A DNA stretch of 64,000 nt, from the NCBI GenBank assembly GCA_033794685.1, contig JARAYZ010000001.1; one strand, given 5' to 3'. Both the position numbers and the translations under genes were made by a program. Origin of the DNA: Lentzea sp033794685 (GTDB lineage Bacteria > Actinomycetota > Actinomycetes > Mycobacteriales > Pseudonocardiaceae). The notes under the pieces were generated by a model. The model saw only the letters and a list, made by a program, of their open reading frames with translations. It did no database searches and was not told the origin of the DNA. Positions 1 through 10,314 of this stretch are shown here, piece after piece. Position 1 is the stretch's first letter, and each line of letters starts with the position of its first letter.

Positions 1-3000
1 TCGTTCTTGTTGACGACGAGCGCGGTACCCGGCTTCGCGAGGTACGAGAGCGCCGCGTCGCCGCCGCCCTGCGCCCACAGACCCGGCTTGAGCGGGTCGT
101 AGGACAGGTTGCGGTCGATGACGTCGACGAGCTTGTTCGCGTTGCCCGGCGCGGCGTAGTAGCCACCGACGCCCACGACGTACGAGAGGCGTGCCGTGTC
201 CTTCGACGCGTCGATGCCCAGGGCGCTCAGCAGCACCGGCAGGACGACGACGTTGGTGTCCTGGACGTTCGCGTCGACGTCGCCGAACAGGCCGTTCACG
301 CCCTGGATGTCGACGGTCTCGCCCGTCTTCAGGTCCACGGTGGACGCGACCAGCAGGTCGGTGTCGGTCAGGCGGGTCGCGAACACCTCGAAGTCCGCCG
401 TGCCGTCACCGTTGGTGTCGATGTCGACGAACGGGATGGTGTTCTTGCCCAGGTTGTACCAGTTGCCCCAGGTCGCCACACCGAACGCGAGCAGCGCCTC
501 CTCGGGCTTGCCCTGCGCCTTCGCGAGCGGGGCCGTGGAGGCCGCGCCGACGTAGCGGAGGTCGCCGCCCTTGGCGGTCTCGTTGAGCGCGCAGTTCTCG
601 GTGACGTTGCGCTTGCAGTCGCGCAGCTTCGGCGACTGGGCCTGCAACTCGAGGACGCTGATCAGCGAGCGGTAGGCCTGCGAGCCGGTGCCCTGGTCGA
701 TGCCCTTGCCGGACACGTTCAGGACGGCCTGCTTGTCGTTGCCGCGGAACTTGAGGCTGGACGCGGTCTTGATGTCCGCGACCGGCTTCGGCGCCGAGTA
801 GACCGACAGGCGCAGCGGCACCGTGGCGCCGGCGGTCGGCGTGAAGGTCACGCGACCGGAGGCGTCCGCGAGGAACTGGCGCGGCGTGTCGAGCTGGTTC
901 GCCTCGACCGTCGAGTCGACGGTCTTGCGCAGCGCCTTCGGGTCGGTGATCTTCAGCGTCACCTTGACCTTCGCGATGCCGCGCGGGCTCAGCTTCACCT
1001 TGTCCTGCGAGAGCACGTAGCTCACGCCGGGGATCGTGGTGGCCGCGGTGTAGCCGACCTTGTACTCCACGGACTTCGTGGACTTGTTGACCAGCTTGAT
1101 GGTCTTGGACTTCTCGACCGCCTTCGAGACCTCGACGACGCCGAAGTTCGCGCTGACGTAGCCGTTGTCCTCCTCGACGTAGGCGAGGACCTGGTTGTCG
1201 ATCGCGGACTTGCCGTCCACGCGGCCGGTGCCGACCCGGTTGGGGGCGAAGGTCTTGCCGTTCTCCTTCACGTCCGCACCGGCGGTGTTCATGATCGAGG
1301 CCTTGACCTCTTCGAGCGTCCAGTCCGGGTGCGCCTGGCGGACCAGGGCGGCGATGCCGGCGACGTGCGGGGACGCCATCGACGTACCGGAGATCACCGA
1401 GCGGTCGTTGCCGGAACCGACGGCGGTCGACGAGATCGTGTCACCGGGGGCCGCGACGTCCGGCTTGATGGACTGACCACGGGTGCCACGGCTGGTGAAC
1501 GCGCTCGGGGTGTCCGAAATGGACTGGTCGTACGTCGCCGTGGAGGTGCGCAGGTCACCCGCGAGGCGGACGACCAGCGTGCCCGCGTCGAGCGCCGGGC
1601 GGATCGCCGCGGTGGCCGTGCCGGTGAACTGGAACATCGGGATGCCCGCGTTGCCGGCGATGCCCGCCGCGAAGTTCTCCAGGGTGGACGACAGGAGCAC
1701 GCCCTGGCCGCCCGCCGCCTGCACGTTGTTCGCGCGGGCGGCCGAACCACAACGGCGCGTGGCGTCGTTGTCGTCCCACTCCAGCCACACGAACTTGCCC
1801 GCGACGGCGGGGTCGGTGATCGGGAGACAGCCGTCGGCGTTGCCCGCCTGGGTCACCTTCGCGACCGGCAGTTCCTTGTTGTAGCCCAGGTAACCGGTGA
1901 AGTTCTGGCTGTACTGGCCGGGCTTCTGCCCCTGGCCCTTCACCTCGGCGCCGTCCCGCAGCACGTACGAGTCGCGCACGGACGCGACGGTCAGCGCCTC
2001 GGGCGTGTTGCCCGGCGAACCGCCGATGTCGTAGAGGTCGCCGCCGTTGCCCGCGGAGAAGACCGGCATGACGCCGACCTTGTACAGCTTCTTCACGAAG
2101 AGGCTGTCGGGGTCGTCCGGGGCGCCGTAGTCGGAGCCGAGCGACAGGTTGACCACGTCGAGGTGGTCGGAGAAGTCGCCGTCGCCGTCGGGGTCGAGCG
2201 ACCAGTCGAGGGCCTGCGAGGTGACGTTGGTCGAGCCCGTGCAGCCGAAGACCTTCAGCGCGAAGATCTGGGCCTTCGGCGCGGTGCCGGGGCCGATCTT
2301 CATCGCGTTGAGCTTCGCCGCGTCCAGCTTGGTGTAGTCGCCCTTGAACGTGCTGCCGTCGGCGTTCTCACCGAAACCGGCCGTGGTGCCCGCGACGTGC
2401 GAGCCGTGGCCGTCGCAGTCGATGGGGTTGGCGTCCGGCTTCGGCGTGTTGATCGCCGGGTCGGTGCTCTCCCCGTCGTAGTCCTCACCGACGAAGTCGT
2501 AACCACCGACGACCTTCGAGGTCGGGAAGTTCGGGTCGCTCTTGGTCGGGTCGACGGCCTTGAACGCCTCGACCGTGCCGGGGCCACCGAAGTTCGCGTG
2601 CGTGTAGTCGACACCGGTGTCGATGATGCCGACGCGGATGTCGTCGCCGAGCTTGCCGTACTGCTGCCAGACGTTGAGCGTCCTGGTGAGCTGGACGGCG
2701 TTCGAGTTCTGGCGCTTCTTCGGCACGACCGGGTAGACGGCGAGGACGTCCTGGCGCTGGGCCAGTTCGCGGACCTTCTGCGCGTCGGCCTTCACGACGA
2801 CGCCGGGGACGCCGTTGGAGGTCCGGTAGATCTCCTTGGTCTGCGTGTCAGCGCTCTTGAGCTGGCCGACGACCTGGTCCGCGGTGGCGGACACGTCGTT
2901 CTTGGCCTGCTTGGCGGCCTGCTTCGCGACCTCTTTGCCCTGGCTCTTCTTCTCGTCGAACGCGTCGACGGCCGGCTTGCGGTCGAGCGCGACGAACGCG

Positions 3001-3179
3001 GTGACCGAACCCGCGGCGTTCAGCCTGGGAGAAACCTTGAGGTGCAACGCTTTCGCGTCCAACCCCTGTGCACCCTTGACCGGCTGCGCGAGCGGTTCGC
3101 TCTGCGCCTGTGCCGTGACGGGTGCGATCAGCAGTGTGGTGATGGCAGAGAACACCACCAGACTCGATCGTCTCTTCAC
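1..3179 (-). CDS. Secreted S8 (subtilisin-like) serine protease, C-terminus beyond the window
   Basis: Extracellular subtilase, about 1059 codons in the window and running off the left edge. The GTG at 3179 opens a signal peptide (Lys-Arg-Arg, hydrophobic stretch, cleavage near Ala-Gln-Ala). An inhibitor-like propeptide follows. The catalytic triad is visible: Asp near residue 187 in IIDTGVDY, His near 258 in DGHGSHVAG, and Ser near 600 in SGTSMASPHVAG. The roughly 340-residue gap between His and Ser holds an inserted PA-like domain, as in large actinomycete subtilases. The remainder is Ig/Fn3-like C-terminal sequence. It is monocistronic as far as visible, with a weak GGGG ribosome binding site. 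The family and secretion are seen in the sequence; the natural substrate is unknown. Confidence 0.93.
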   Translation of the reverse strand, partial: MKRRSSLVVFSAITTLLIAPVTAQAQSEPLAQPVKGAQGLDAKALHLKVSPRLNAAGSVTAFVALDRKPAVDAFDEKKSQGKEVAKQAAKQAKNDVSATADQVVGQLKSADTQTKEIYRTSNGVPGVVVKADAQKVRELAQRQDVLAVYPVVPKKRQNSNAVQLTRTLNVWQQYGKLGDDIRVGIIDTGVDYTHANFGGPGTVEAFKAVDPTKSDPNFPTSKVVGGYDFVGEDYDGESTDPAINTPKPDANPIDCDGHGSHVAGTTAGFGENADGSTFKGDYTKLDAAKLNAMKIGPGTAPKAQIFALKVFGCTGSTNVTSQALDWSLDPDGDGDFSDHLDVVNLSLGSDYGAPDDPDSLFVKKLYKVGVMPVFSAGNGGDLYDIGGSPGNTPEALTVASVRDSYVLRDGAEVKGQGQKPGQYSQNFTGYLGYNKELPVAKVTQAGNADGCLPITDPAVAGKFVWLEWDDNDATRRCGSAARANNVQAAGGQGVLLSSTLENFAAGIAGNAGIPMFQFTGTATAAIRPALDAGTLVVRLAGDLRTSTATYDQSISDTPSAFTSRGTRGQSIKPDVAAPGDTISSTAVGSGNDRSVISGTSMASPHVAGIAALVRQAHPDWTLEEVKASIMNTAGADVKENGKTFAPNRVGTGRVDGKSAIDNQVLAYVEEDNGYVSANFGVVEVSKAVEKSKTIKLVNKSTKSVEYKVGYTAATTIPGVSYVLSQDKVKLSPRGIAKVKVTLKITDPKALRKTVDSTVEANQLDTPRQFLADASGRVTFTPTAGATVPLRLSVYSAPKPVADIKTASSLKFRGNDKQAVLNVSGKGIDQGTGSQAYRSLISVLELQAQSPKLRDCKRNVTENCALNETAKGGDLRYVGAASTAPLAKAQGKPEEALLAFGVATWGNWYNLGKNTIPFVDIDTNGDGTADFEVFATRLTDTDLLVASTVDLKTGETVDIQGVNGLFGDVDANVQDTNVVVLPVLLSALGIDASKDTARLSYVVGVGGYYAAPGNANKLVDVIDRNLSYDPLKPGLWAQGGGDAALSYLAKPGTALVVNKN

Positions 3180-3361
3180 AACGTTGCCCCAACCGAGGTG
3201 TGTGCCTTCGACCCGAGTGGAAACAGTGCCGTGCCCTCACAGCACCGGGTCAACCTCGTGGGGACGCTAATCGCTGATCGTGTCTCTGCGACTGCCCCGA
3301 AAGTATGAATGTGGTCTACAGATAGTTGCCTGTTACGACTTCGTTGTGAACAACGACAGAC

Positions 3362-3394
3362 ACGGGAAGGGGACTTTGACCGTCCCCTTCCCGT
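3362..3394 (-). terminator. Hairpin terminator after serA
   Basis: A perfect 13-bp inverted repeat (3362-3374 and 3382-3394, 7-nt loop) lies between the serA stop and the protease start. ACGAC/GTCGT arms outside it lengthen the stem. There is no long U tract, which is common for actinomycete terminators. It lies just past the serA stop codon. Confidence 0.8.
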
Positions 3395-3403
3395 TTGTCG
3401 TGA

Positions 3404-4999
3404 CTATCCGAAGTCGACAGAGCGAACGGTGCGCGCGCCCACGGCGGCACCGATCGGGTCGAGCACCTGCGTGTCGACCGGGCGGTCGACGCGCAGCACC
3501 ATGACGGCGTCGTCGCCGGTCTGGCTGATCTGCGCGGCCTCGATGTTCACACCGGCCTCGCCGAGCAGCGTGCCGACCGTGCCCATGACACCCGGACGGT
3601 CGGGGTACTCCAGCAGCAGCACGGTGCCTTCGGCGCGGAGGTCGAAGTTGCGGCCGTTGATGTTCACCAGCTTCTCGACCTGCGCGATGCCGCTGACGGT
3701 GCCGGCGACGCTGAACGTGCTGCCGTCCGCGTGCACGGACTTGACCGTGACGAGGCTGCGGTGGTTCGGGCTCTCGGGCTCCTTGACGAGTTCGACGCTC
3801 ACGCCCAGGTCGGCCGCGAGGCTCGGCGCGTTGACGAACGTCACCTGTGACTCGACGACCTTGGAGAACACCCCGCGCAGCGCGGCGAGCGGCAGGATCG
3901 CGACGTCCTCATTGGACAGTTCGCCGCGGACCTCGACGGTGACGCTGGTCGGGGCCTTGGGCGACAGTGCACTGAGGACGGTGCCGAGCTTCTGGACCAG
4001 CGGCAGGTACGGGCGGACCTCCTCGCCGACCGCACCACCCTGGACGTTGACGGCGTCCGGCACGAACTCGCCGGCGAGCGCGAGGATGGTGCTCTTCGCG
4101 ACGTCGGTGCCCGCGCGGTCCTGTGCCTCGGCCGTGGACGCGCCGAGGTGCGGCGTGACGACGATGCCCGGCACGTTGAACAGCGGGCTCTCGGTCGTGG
4201 GCTCGGTGGAGAAGACGTCGATGCCGGCGCCGCCGACCTGGCCTTCCTTCACGGCCTCGGCGAGGGCTTCCTCGTCGATGAGGCCACCGCGGGCCGCGTT
4301 GACGATGATGACGCCGCGCTTGGCCTTCGCCAGCTGCTCCGCGCCGATGAGACCCTTGGTCTCCGGCGTCTTCGGCAGGTGGATGGAGATCGCGTCGGCC
4401 TTTTCGAGCAGCTCTTCCAGCGTGACGAGCTCGATGCCGAGCTGGGCCGCGCGGGCCGCGCTGACGTACGGGTCGTAGGCGATGAGCTCGACACCGAACG
4501 CGGCGATGCGCTGCGCGAACAGCTGCCCGATCTTGCCAAGACCGACGACACCGACGGTCTTGCCGTTCAGCTCGACGCCGTTGAACTTGGAGCGCTTCCA
4601 CTCGTGGTTCTGCAGCGTCTCGTGCGCGGCCGGGATCTGGCGCGCGACGCTGAGGAGAAGCGCGACGGCGTGCTCGGCGGCACTGACGATGTTGGACGTC
4701 GGCGCGTTGACGACCATCACGCCGTTCTGCGTGGCGGCCGGGACCTCGACGTTGTCCAGGCCGACACCCGCGCGGGCCACGACCTTGAGCTTGCGCGTCG
4801 CCGCGAAGACCTCGGCGTTCACCTGGGTGGCGGAACGGACCAGCAGCGCGTCCGCGTCGGCGACGGCTTCGAGAAGGGCCGCGCGGTCGGTGCCGTCTAC
4901 GTGGCGCACTTCGACGCCGTCGCCGAGAGCGTCCAGAACGGACGGCGCGAGCTTCTCGGCGATGAGGACAACAGGTCGGCTCGTGTTGCTCACGGACAT
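3404..4999 (-). CDS. serA: D-3-phosphoglycerate dehydrogenase
   Basis: Oxidises 3-phosphoglycerate to 3-phosphohydroxypyruvate, the first step of serine synthesis, in the cytosol. The 531-residue length and layout fit the long actinobacterial type: substrate and NAD domains, an intervening domain, then an ACT domain. The nucleotide-binding motif GLGKIG, the active-site segments NAARGGLIDEEAL and TPHLGASTAEAQDRAG, and an ACT domain beginning near LEYPDRPGVMG are visible. The ATG at 4999 (MSVSNTSRP) is chosen because homologous sequence begins there and GGGAG lies just upstream; 24 in-frame codons before it are low-complexity. The ACT domain suggests serine feedback control. It lies downstream of ilvBNC, as in M. 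tuberculosis, but is separated by unrelated small genes. Confidence 0.97.
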   Translation of the reverse strand: MSVSNTSRPVVLIAEKLAPSVLDALGDGVEVRHVDGTDRAALLEAVADADALLVRSATQVNAEVFAATRKLKVVARAGVGLDNVEVPAATQNGVMVVNAPTSNIVSAAEHAVALLLSVARQIPAAHETLQNHEWKRSKFNGVELNGKTVGVVGLGKIGQLFAQRIAAFGVELIAYDPYVSAARAAQLGIELVTLEELLEKADAISIHLPKTPETKGLIGAEQLAKAKRGVIIVNAARGGLIDEEALAEAVKEGQVGGAGIDVFSTEPTTESPLFNVPGIVVTPHLGASTAEAQDRAGTDVAKSTILALAGEFVPDAVNVQGGAVGEEVRPYLPLVQKLGTVLSALSPKAPTSVTVEVRGELSNEDVAILPLAALRGVFSKVVESQVTFVNAPSLAADLGVSVELVKEPESPNHRSLVTVKSVHADGSTFSVAGTVSGIAQVEKLVNINGRNFDLRAEGTVLLLEYPDRPGVMGTVGTLLGEAGVNIEAAQISQTGDDAVMVLRVDRPVDTQVLDPIGAAVGARTVRSVDFG

Positions 5000-5504
5000 C
5001 GCTCCCAGGAAGGGTCGGATCGTGGGGCGCGGGCGTGGTCGGGGGCGGCTGGCCCGCGCCGACCGGAGCACCGCAATGTGTCCGGACTGTTAACGAGCAT
5101 AGACAGGGGCCTTGCGTGGGTATTCCGCCGGGTGGCTCAGGTCACTGCCCGCGTCTTGGAGTATGGGACGGGAGGGGGTGGACGTGGCGTTCGCTCGTCA
5201 GGGTGATGCCCAGTGGCTGGGAAACGGTCGGGCCGGGGTGGAGGCGGGCCGAGCGAGTGGGGCGCTGCGTGCGTGCGGGTGGTCGCGTTCCAACGGGGTT
5301 GATCGCGTTCCAGTGCCTCAGAACGAGGCCGATCCTGTCTGTCTCACACTCGCGGCATCTCGTTGTCCGAGTCAGGCACATCTCGTGTGACTCATCGGCT
5401 CTCCCCGTCACCCGGAGACCGATGTGCGGCAACGTTGCCGGTGCGGAACGCTGACAGGTCGGCCCGCCCGAGCGCGGTCAGTTCCAGCAGTTCGAGGAGA
5501 CGCA
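5000..5504. other. Intergenic stretch without a convincing gene
   Basis: About 500 bp upstream of serA and of the small gene at 5505. Open frames on both strands have poor codon bias and no ribosome binding site. A short direct repeat (GATCGCGTTCCA-like, near 5283 and 5300) and AT-richer DNA near 5085-5105, which may carry the serA promoter, are all I see. Confidence 0.5.
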
Positions 5505-5810
5505 GTGACGAACGACCCGATCACGAAGGACGGACGCCGCAAGGTCCGCGAAGCCCTGATGGATCTCCACGAGGCGACAACGGCTGAAGGACCTGCGAGC
5601 AGCGCTGAGGTCGAGATCCTCAGCGGATTGATGACGACGCTGTCCTTCACCGGCATCGAGGTGGCCCGGCGTGTGCACAGGGGCGCGGACCTGAGTCCTC
5701 GCGCGGCGCAAGTGCTGGACGAGTTCTTGGAGCACATCGTGCGCGCGGGCACACTTTCGCAGGTGTTCCTGGGGCTCGTGAAAGGCGAGGAAGGCCCGCC
5801 AGCGACGTGA
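5505..5810 (+). CDS. Small conserved-looking hypothetical protein (101 aa)
   Basis: The function is not recognised. The GTG at 5505 is chosen because GAGGAG lies 5 nt upstream; a longer frame from 5424 begins with Arg-rich non-protein-like sequence. The product is mostly helical with mixed charge (residues 8-40 and 55-95), and has no signal peptide and no cysteines. It is a single gene followed by a secreted-protein gene 95 bp downstream on the same strand. It is not clearly part of an operon. Confidence 0.7.
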   Translation: MTNDPITKDGRRKVREALMDLHEATTAEGPASSAEVEILSGLMTTLSFTGIEVARRVHRGADLSPRAAQVLDEFLEHIVRAGTLSQVFLGLVKGEEGPPAT

Positions 5811-5905
5811 CCTGTTCACCCGATCGGGCAGTGGACCGGATACTCCGGTTGGGCCAGTGTCGAGCGTGAAGGGGATACGCGCATTGCAAGTTCCTTGGGG
5901 GAACG

Positions 5906-6310
5906 ATGAAAACAGTCGTTGCACTGATCTCTGCCGTGTTGTTCGTGCTGGTGCATCCCGCCTCGGGAGCGACCGCCCATCAGCAGGATCTTCGGATGCC
6001 ACCGCCTGGAGACTGCGGTGACCGGGTCCAGGCCTATGCGAAGACCGGCCAGCCTGTCAACGCCTGGAACATCAGGGTCACCGGACCCGGGCTGACCGAC
6101 ATTCTGCCTGGTCGTGCGGGGCGGGTATACCTCGTGTTCCACGATGACGATGCTGACGAGACGCGGGACGTGTTCATCGACGACAGTCATCCGCTCAACG
6201 TCTTCGCCACCGTCAACGGTCAGCGGATCCAGATCGTCGTGAGTGCGACGGACATCAACACCCGCGTCACCTACTGCACGAAGACGATCACTTTCAACCA
6301 CAATCCCTGA
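5906..6310 (+). CDS. Small secreted hypothetical protein (134 aa)
   Basis: The ATG at 5906 is preceded by GGGGGA. Residues 1-22 form a signal peptide (MKTVVALISAVLFVLVHPAS) with cleavage probably after the Ala residues near 22-24. The mature domain of about 110 residues has two cysteines (in GDCGD and TYCTKT) that could form a disulfide, and beta-rich sequence. I recognise no family. No partner gene is evident, and DNA after the stop is non-coding until the convergent DUF397 gene. Confidence 0.75.
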   Translation: MKTVVALISAVLFVLVHPASGATAHQQDLRMPPPGDCGDRVQAYAKTGQPVNAWNIRVTGPGLTDILPGRAGRVYLVFHDDDADETRDVFIDDSHPLNVFATVNGQRIQIVVSATDINTRVTYCTKTITFNHNP

Positions 6311-6410
6311 ACTGCGCCGGGCAAGAGCGGTCAAGGATCTGCCCAGGTTGACATGGTGCCCATAGAGCCAGTCCCAGGCCGCGGTATCAACGGAACGAGT
6401 GCGGCTGGTG

Positions 6411-6674
6411 TCACCAGGGCTCGTCGAACTCCCCGTCCTTCGCGCCCAGCACGAACGCGTCCCACTCCGCCATCGTGAACGTGAGCACGGGCTCGAGTTG
6501 CTTGGAGTTGCGCATGGCGACGTACGTGGCGCCGTCGGTGTGCTCGATGAAGGCGATCTCGACGTGGCCGTCTTCCGGTTCGGGCTCGGGCGGGCGCTTC
6601 CACTCCGCGTTGCGGAGGTCGAGCTTGCCGCGCACGTGGGCCTTGTCGTCGTAGATCGGCGCGCTATCCGTCAT
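6411..6674 (-). CDS. DUF397 domain protein
   Basis: The 87-residue product has the family's core: a short N-terminal segment ending in LDLRNAEWKR, a central strand pair (HVEIAFIEHTDGATYVAMRNSK) and a C-terminal F-T-x-x-E-W-D-A-F motif. The ATG at 6674 is used; upstream in-frame sequence is not protein-like. DUF397 proteins are usually encoded beside an XRE-type helix-turn-helix regulator in actinomycetes and act with it in developmental or antibiotic control. No such regulator is adjacent here, so this is an orphan copy. Confidence 0.85.
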   Translation of the reverse strand: MTDSAPIYDDKAHVRGKLDLRNAEWKRPPEPEPEDGHVEIAFIEHTDGATYVAMRNSKQLEPVLTFTMAEWDAFVLGAKDGEFDEPW

Positions 6675-6713
6675 GCGGAAGAAGTTAGCGGATGGATGCG
6701 AACGAATACGGAA

Positions 6714-6748
6714 AGGCCCGCGGAGCGTCACACACGCTCCACGGGCCT
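6714..6748 (-). terminator. Terminator after ilvC
   Basis: Two-part inverted repeat: AGGCCCG and GGAGCGT (6714-6720, 6722-6728) pair with ACGCTCC and CGGGCCT (6734-6740, 6742-6748), with one internal mismatch. On the minus strand it is followed by TTTCC. It closes the ilvBNC transcript. Confidence 0.8.
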
Positions 6749-6775
6749 CCCTTGAGGAAAGACCTGAGGTGAAGG

Positions 6776-7789
<1,014 letters not shown>

Positions 7790-7853
7790 TGTATTTCCTT
7801 CTGTCAGTGTTTGTTTGCCGCTGCTCCGCAGACGGCGGCGAGGTCGTCGAGAA

Positions 7854-7928
7854 GCCTGTCATCCGGCCACCGCTTCGCACAGATCGGGCTTCGCCGAATC
7901 TGCACGAAGGGGCGACCGGACGACAGGC
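7854..7928 (-). promoter_or_regulatory. Long imperfect hairpin between ilvN and ilvC
   Basis: Outer arms 7854-7866 and 7916-7928 pair over 13 bp with one mismatch. Inner arms 7873-7884 and 7898-7909 pair over 12 bp with two mismatches. In RNA this folds into a 75-nt structure in the intercistronic gap. It could modulate ilvC level relative to ilvBN (processing, stability or partial termination). The structure is seen; the role is inferred. Confidence 0.6.
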
Positions 7929-7942
7929 ACGACCTCGCGTTT

Positions 7943-8449
7943 CTAACGAACCGCGGTGGCAGTGATGGAACGAGCGCCACGGCCGATGGCGACCATGCCG
8001 GACTGGACGATCTCGCGAAGCCCGTAGGGCTCCAGCATGCGCAGCAGGGCGTCGAGCTTCTCAGAGGTGCCCGTGGCCTCGATCGTGACGGCCTCGGGCG
8101 AGACGTCGACGACCTTCGCGCGGAAGAGCTGAACGGTTTCGAGGACCTGCGACCGCACCGTCGCGTCCGCACGAACCTTAATCAACACCAGCTGCCGCTG
8201 AACGGAAGCCGTCGGCTCCAGCTCCACGATCTTGATGACGTTGATGAGCTTGTTGAGCTGCTTGGTGACCTGCTCCAGCGGCAGCTCGTCGACCGACACC
8301 ACGATCGTCATGCGCGAGATGTCGGGGTACTCCGTGCGGCCGACCGCGAGCGACTCGATGTTGAAGCCGCGGCGGGAGAACAGGCCGGCGACGCGTGCGA
8401 GCACACCGGGCTTGTCCTCGACCAAAACGCTCAGCGTGTGCCTGGTCAT
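7943..8449 (-). CDS. ilvN: Acetolactate synthase small (regulatory) subunit
   Basis: Regulatory subunit that activates IlvB and confers valine feedback inhibition. The N-terminal ACT domain begins HTLSVLVEDKPGVLARVAGLFSRRG, and a C-terminal ALS_ss_C domain follows (about 168 residues in all, the usual size). The ATG at 8449 overlaps the ilvB stop as TGATG; a GTG one codon upstream (8452) is the alternative. The stop-start overlap implies translational coupling with ilvB. Confidence 0.96.
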   Translation of the reverse strand: MTRHTLSVLVEDKPGVLARVAGLFSRRGFNIESLAVGRTEYPDISRMTIVVSVDELPLEQVTKQLNKLINVIKIVELEPTASVQRQLVLIKVRADATVRSQVLETVQLFRAKVVDVSPEAVTIEATGTSEKLDALLRMLEPYGLREIVQSGMVAIGRGARSITATAVR

Positions 8450-10281
8450 CACAGGTCCTCATCGAACAGGGGGCGGATGCCGCGGGCGGCCATGATCTCG
8501 GAGTTGCCGGTGCCCGCCGCGACCATGGGCCACACCTGGGCGTCCTTGCCGACGACGAAGTCGACCACGACCGGCCGGTCGTTGATCTCCAGCGCCTTCG
8601 CGATCACCTCGTCGACCTCCTCACGCGACTCGGCGCGCAGACCCGCGCAGCCGAGAGCTTCCGCCAGGAGCTTGAAGTCTGGGATGCGGTGCTTGTGCGT
8701 CCCCAGATCCGTGTTGGAGTACCGCTCGCCGTAGAACAGCGTCTGCCACTGGCGGACCATGCCCAGGTTGCCGTTGTTGATCACGGCGATCTTCACCGGC
8801 AGGCCCTCGATGGCGCAGGTGGCGAGCTCCTGGTTGGTCATCTGGAAGCAGCCGTCGCCGTCGATGGCCCACACCGTGGTGCCCGGCACACCGGCCTTGA
8901 TGCCCATGGCCGCGGGAACGGCGAAGCCCATCGTGCCGAGGCCGCCGGAGTTGATCCACGTGCGCGGGTGCTCGTACTTCACGAACTGTGCGGCCCACAT
9001 CTGGTGCTGGCCGACGCCCGCGGTGTAGATCGTGTCCGCCGGGGACAGCACGCCGATGCGCTCGATGACGTACTGCGGGGACAGCGTGCCGTCCTCGGGC
9101 CAGTCGTAGCCCAGCGGGAACGTCTCGCGCAGCGACTTGAGCGTCGTCCACCACGGCGAGAGGTCGACGGCCTTGGCCGTCTCGCGCTCGGTGCGGACGG
9201 CGTCGATCAACTCGGTGATGATCTCCTTGCAGTCGCCCACGATCGGGACGTCCGCGCGGCGGTTCTTGGAGATCTCGGCCGGGTCGATGTCGGCGTGGAT
9301 GATCTGCGCGTCGGGAGCGAACGAGTTGAGCTGGCCGGTGACGCGGTCGTCGAACCGGGCGCCCAGCGCGATCAGCAGGTCCGAGCGCTGCATCGCCGCG
9401 ACGGCCGCGACGGTGCCGTGCATGCCGGGCATGCCCAGGTGCTGGTCGTGCGAGTCGGGGAACGCGCCGCGCGCCATCAGCGTCGTGACGACCGGGATGC
9501 CGGTGTCCTCGGCCAGGCGCAGCAGCTCGGCGTTCGCGTCCGCCTTGATGACGCCGCCGCCCACGTAGAGGACGGGCTTGCGGGCGTTGACGATCAGCTT
9601 GGCGGCTTCGCGCACCTGCTTGCCGTGCGGCCGGGTCGTCGGCCGGTAACCGGGCAGGCGCATCTCGGGCGGCCACGAGAAGCTGGTCTGCTCCTGCAGC
9701 ACGTCCTTCGGGATGTCGACGAGGACCGGGCCGGGTCGGCCGGTCGACGCGATGTGGAACGCCTCCGCGATCGCCCGCGGGATGTCCGCCGGGTCGGTCA
9801 CGAGCACGTTGTGCTTGGTGATCGGCATCGTGATGCCGCAGATGTCCGCCTCCTGGAAGGCGTCCGTGCCGATCAGCGGCCGCGACTGCTGGCCGGTGAT
9901 CGCGACGATGGGCACGGAGTCCATGTTCGCGTCCGCGATCGGGGTGACGAGGTTGGTCGCACCCGGACCCGAGGTCGCCATGCAGACCCCGACCTTGCCG
10001 GTGGCCTGCGCGTACCCGGTCGCCGCGTGTCCCGCGCCCTGCTCGTGGCGGACGAGGATGTGCCGGACCTTCGTGGAGTCCAGCAGCGGGTCGTACGCGG
10101 GAAGGATCGTCCCGCCCGGAATGCCGAACACCACTTCACACCCGACCGCCTCAAGCGAGCGGACGAGGGACTGAGCCCCGGTCACTCGAATCGGCGCGCC
10201 AGTGGGCGGAGCCGGTTTGGGCCGCGGACCTGGACGTGGCGACGAGGGCTCGGAAGCCTGTCGCGATGGTGCGCTGGTCAT
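8449..10281 (-). CDS. ilvB: Acetolactate synthase large (catalytic) subunit
   Basis: ThDP-dependent condensation of pyruvate with pyruvate or 2-oxobutyrate, the committed step of branched-chain amino acid synthesis. It has 610 residues. The catalytic Glu sits in ILVRHEQGAGHAATGYA; the ThDP-binding GDG...N motif is seen as AIDGDGCFQM and NNGNLGMVRQWQ; the FAD region is central. The first 35 or so residues are a Pro/Ser-rich extension typical of actinobacterial copies. The ATG at 10281 has GAGG at a suitable distance; an in-frame start 11 codons upstream lies in the leader. Expression is probably set by attenuation (leader peptide 10381-10428, hairpin 10321-10355). Confidence 0.97.
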   Translation of the reverse strand: MTSAPSRQASEPSSPRPGPRPKPAPPTGAPIRVTGAQSLVRSLEAVGCEVVFGIPGGTILPAYDPLLDSTKVRHILVRHEQGAGHAATGYAQATGKVGVCMATSGPGATNLVTPIADANMDSVPIVAITGQQSRPLIGTDAFQEADICGITMPITKHNVLVTDPADIPRAIAEAFHIASTGRPGPVLVDIPKDVLQEQTSFSWPPEMRLPGYRPTTRPHGKQVREAAKLIVNARKPVLYVGGGVIKADANAELLRLAEDTGIPVVTTLMARGAFPDSHDQHLGMPGMHGTVAAVAAMQRSDLLIALGARFDDRVTGQLNSFAPDAQIIHADIDPAEISKNRRADVPIVGDCKEIITELIDAVRTERETAKAVDLSPWWTTLKSLRETFPLGYDWPEDGTLSPQYVIERIGVLSPADTIYTAGVGQHQMWAAQFVKYEHPRTWINSGGLGTMGFAVPAAMGIKAGVPGTTVWAIDGDGCFQMTNQELATCAIEGLPVKIAVINNGNLGMVRQWQTLFYGERYSNTDLGTHKHRIPDFKLLAEALGCAGLRAESREEVDEVIAKALEINDRPVVVDFVVGKDAQVWPMVAAGTGNSEIMAARGIRPLFDEDL

Positions 10282-10314
10282 TGGTTTGCCTCGTGGGTAT
10301 CGGGGTCCGGACAC

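Noticed and set aside
1329..3308. Open frame of 659 codons on the plus strand
   Set aside because: Antisense shadow of the subtilisin gene: Arg/Val/Gly-rich, no domain, and the minus frame has clear protease motifs.
5112..5432. Two overlapping frames of 92 and 96 codons
   Set aside because: No ribosome binding site, poor codon bias, biased Arg/Pro/Thr composition.
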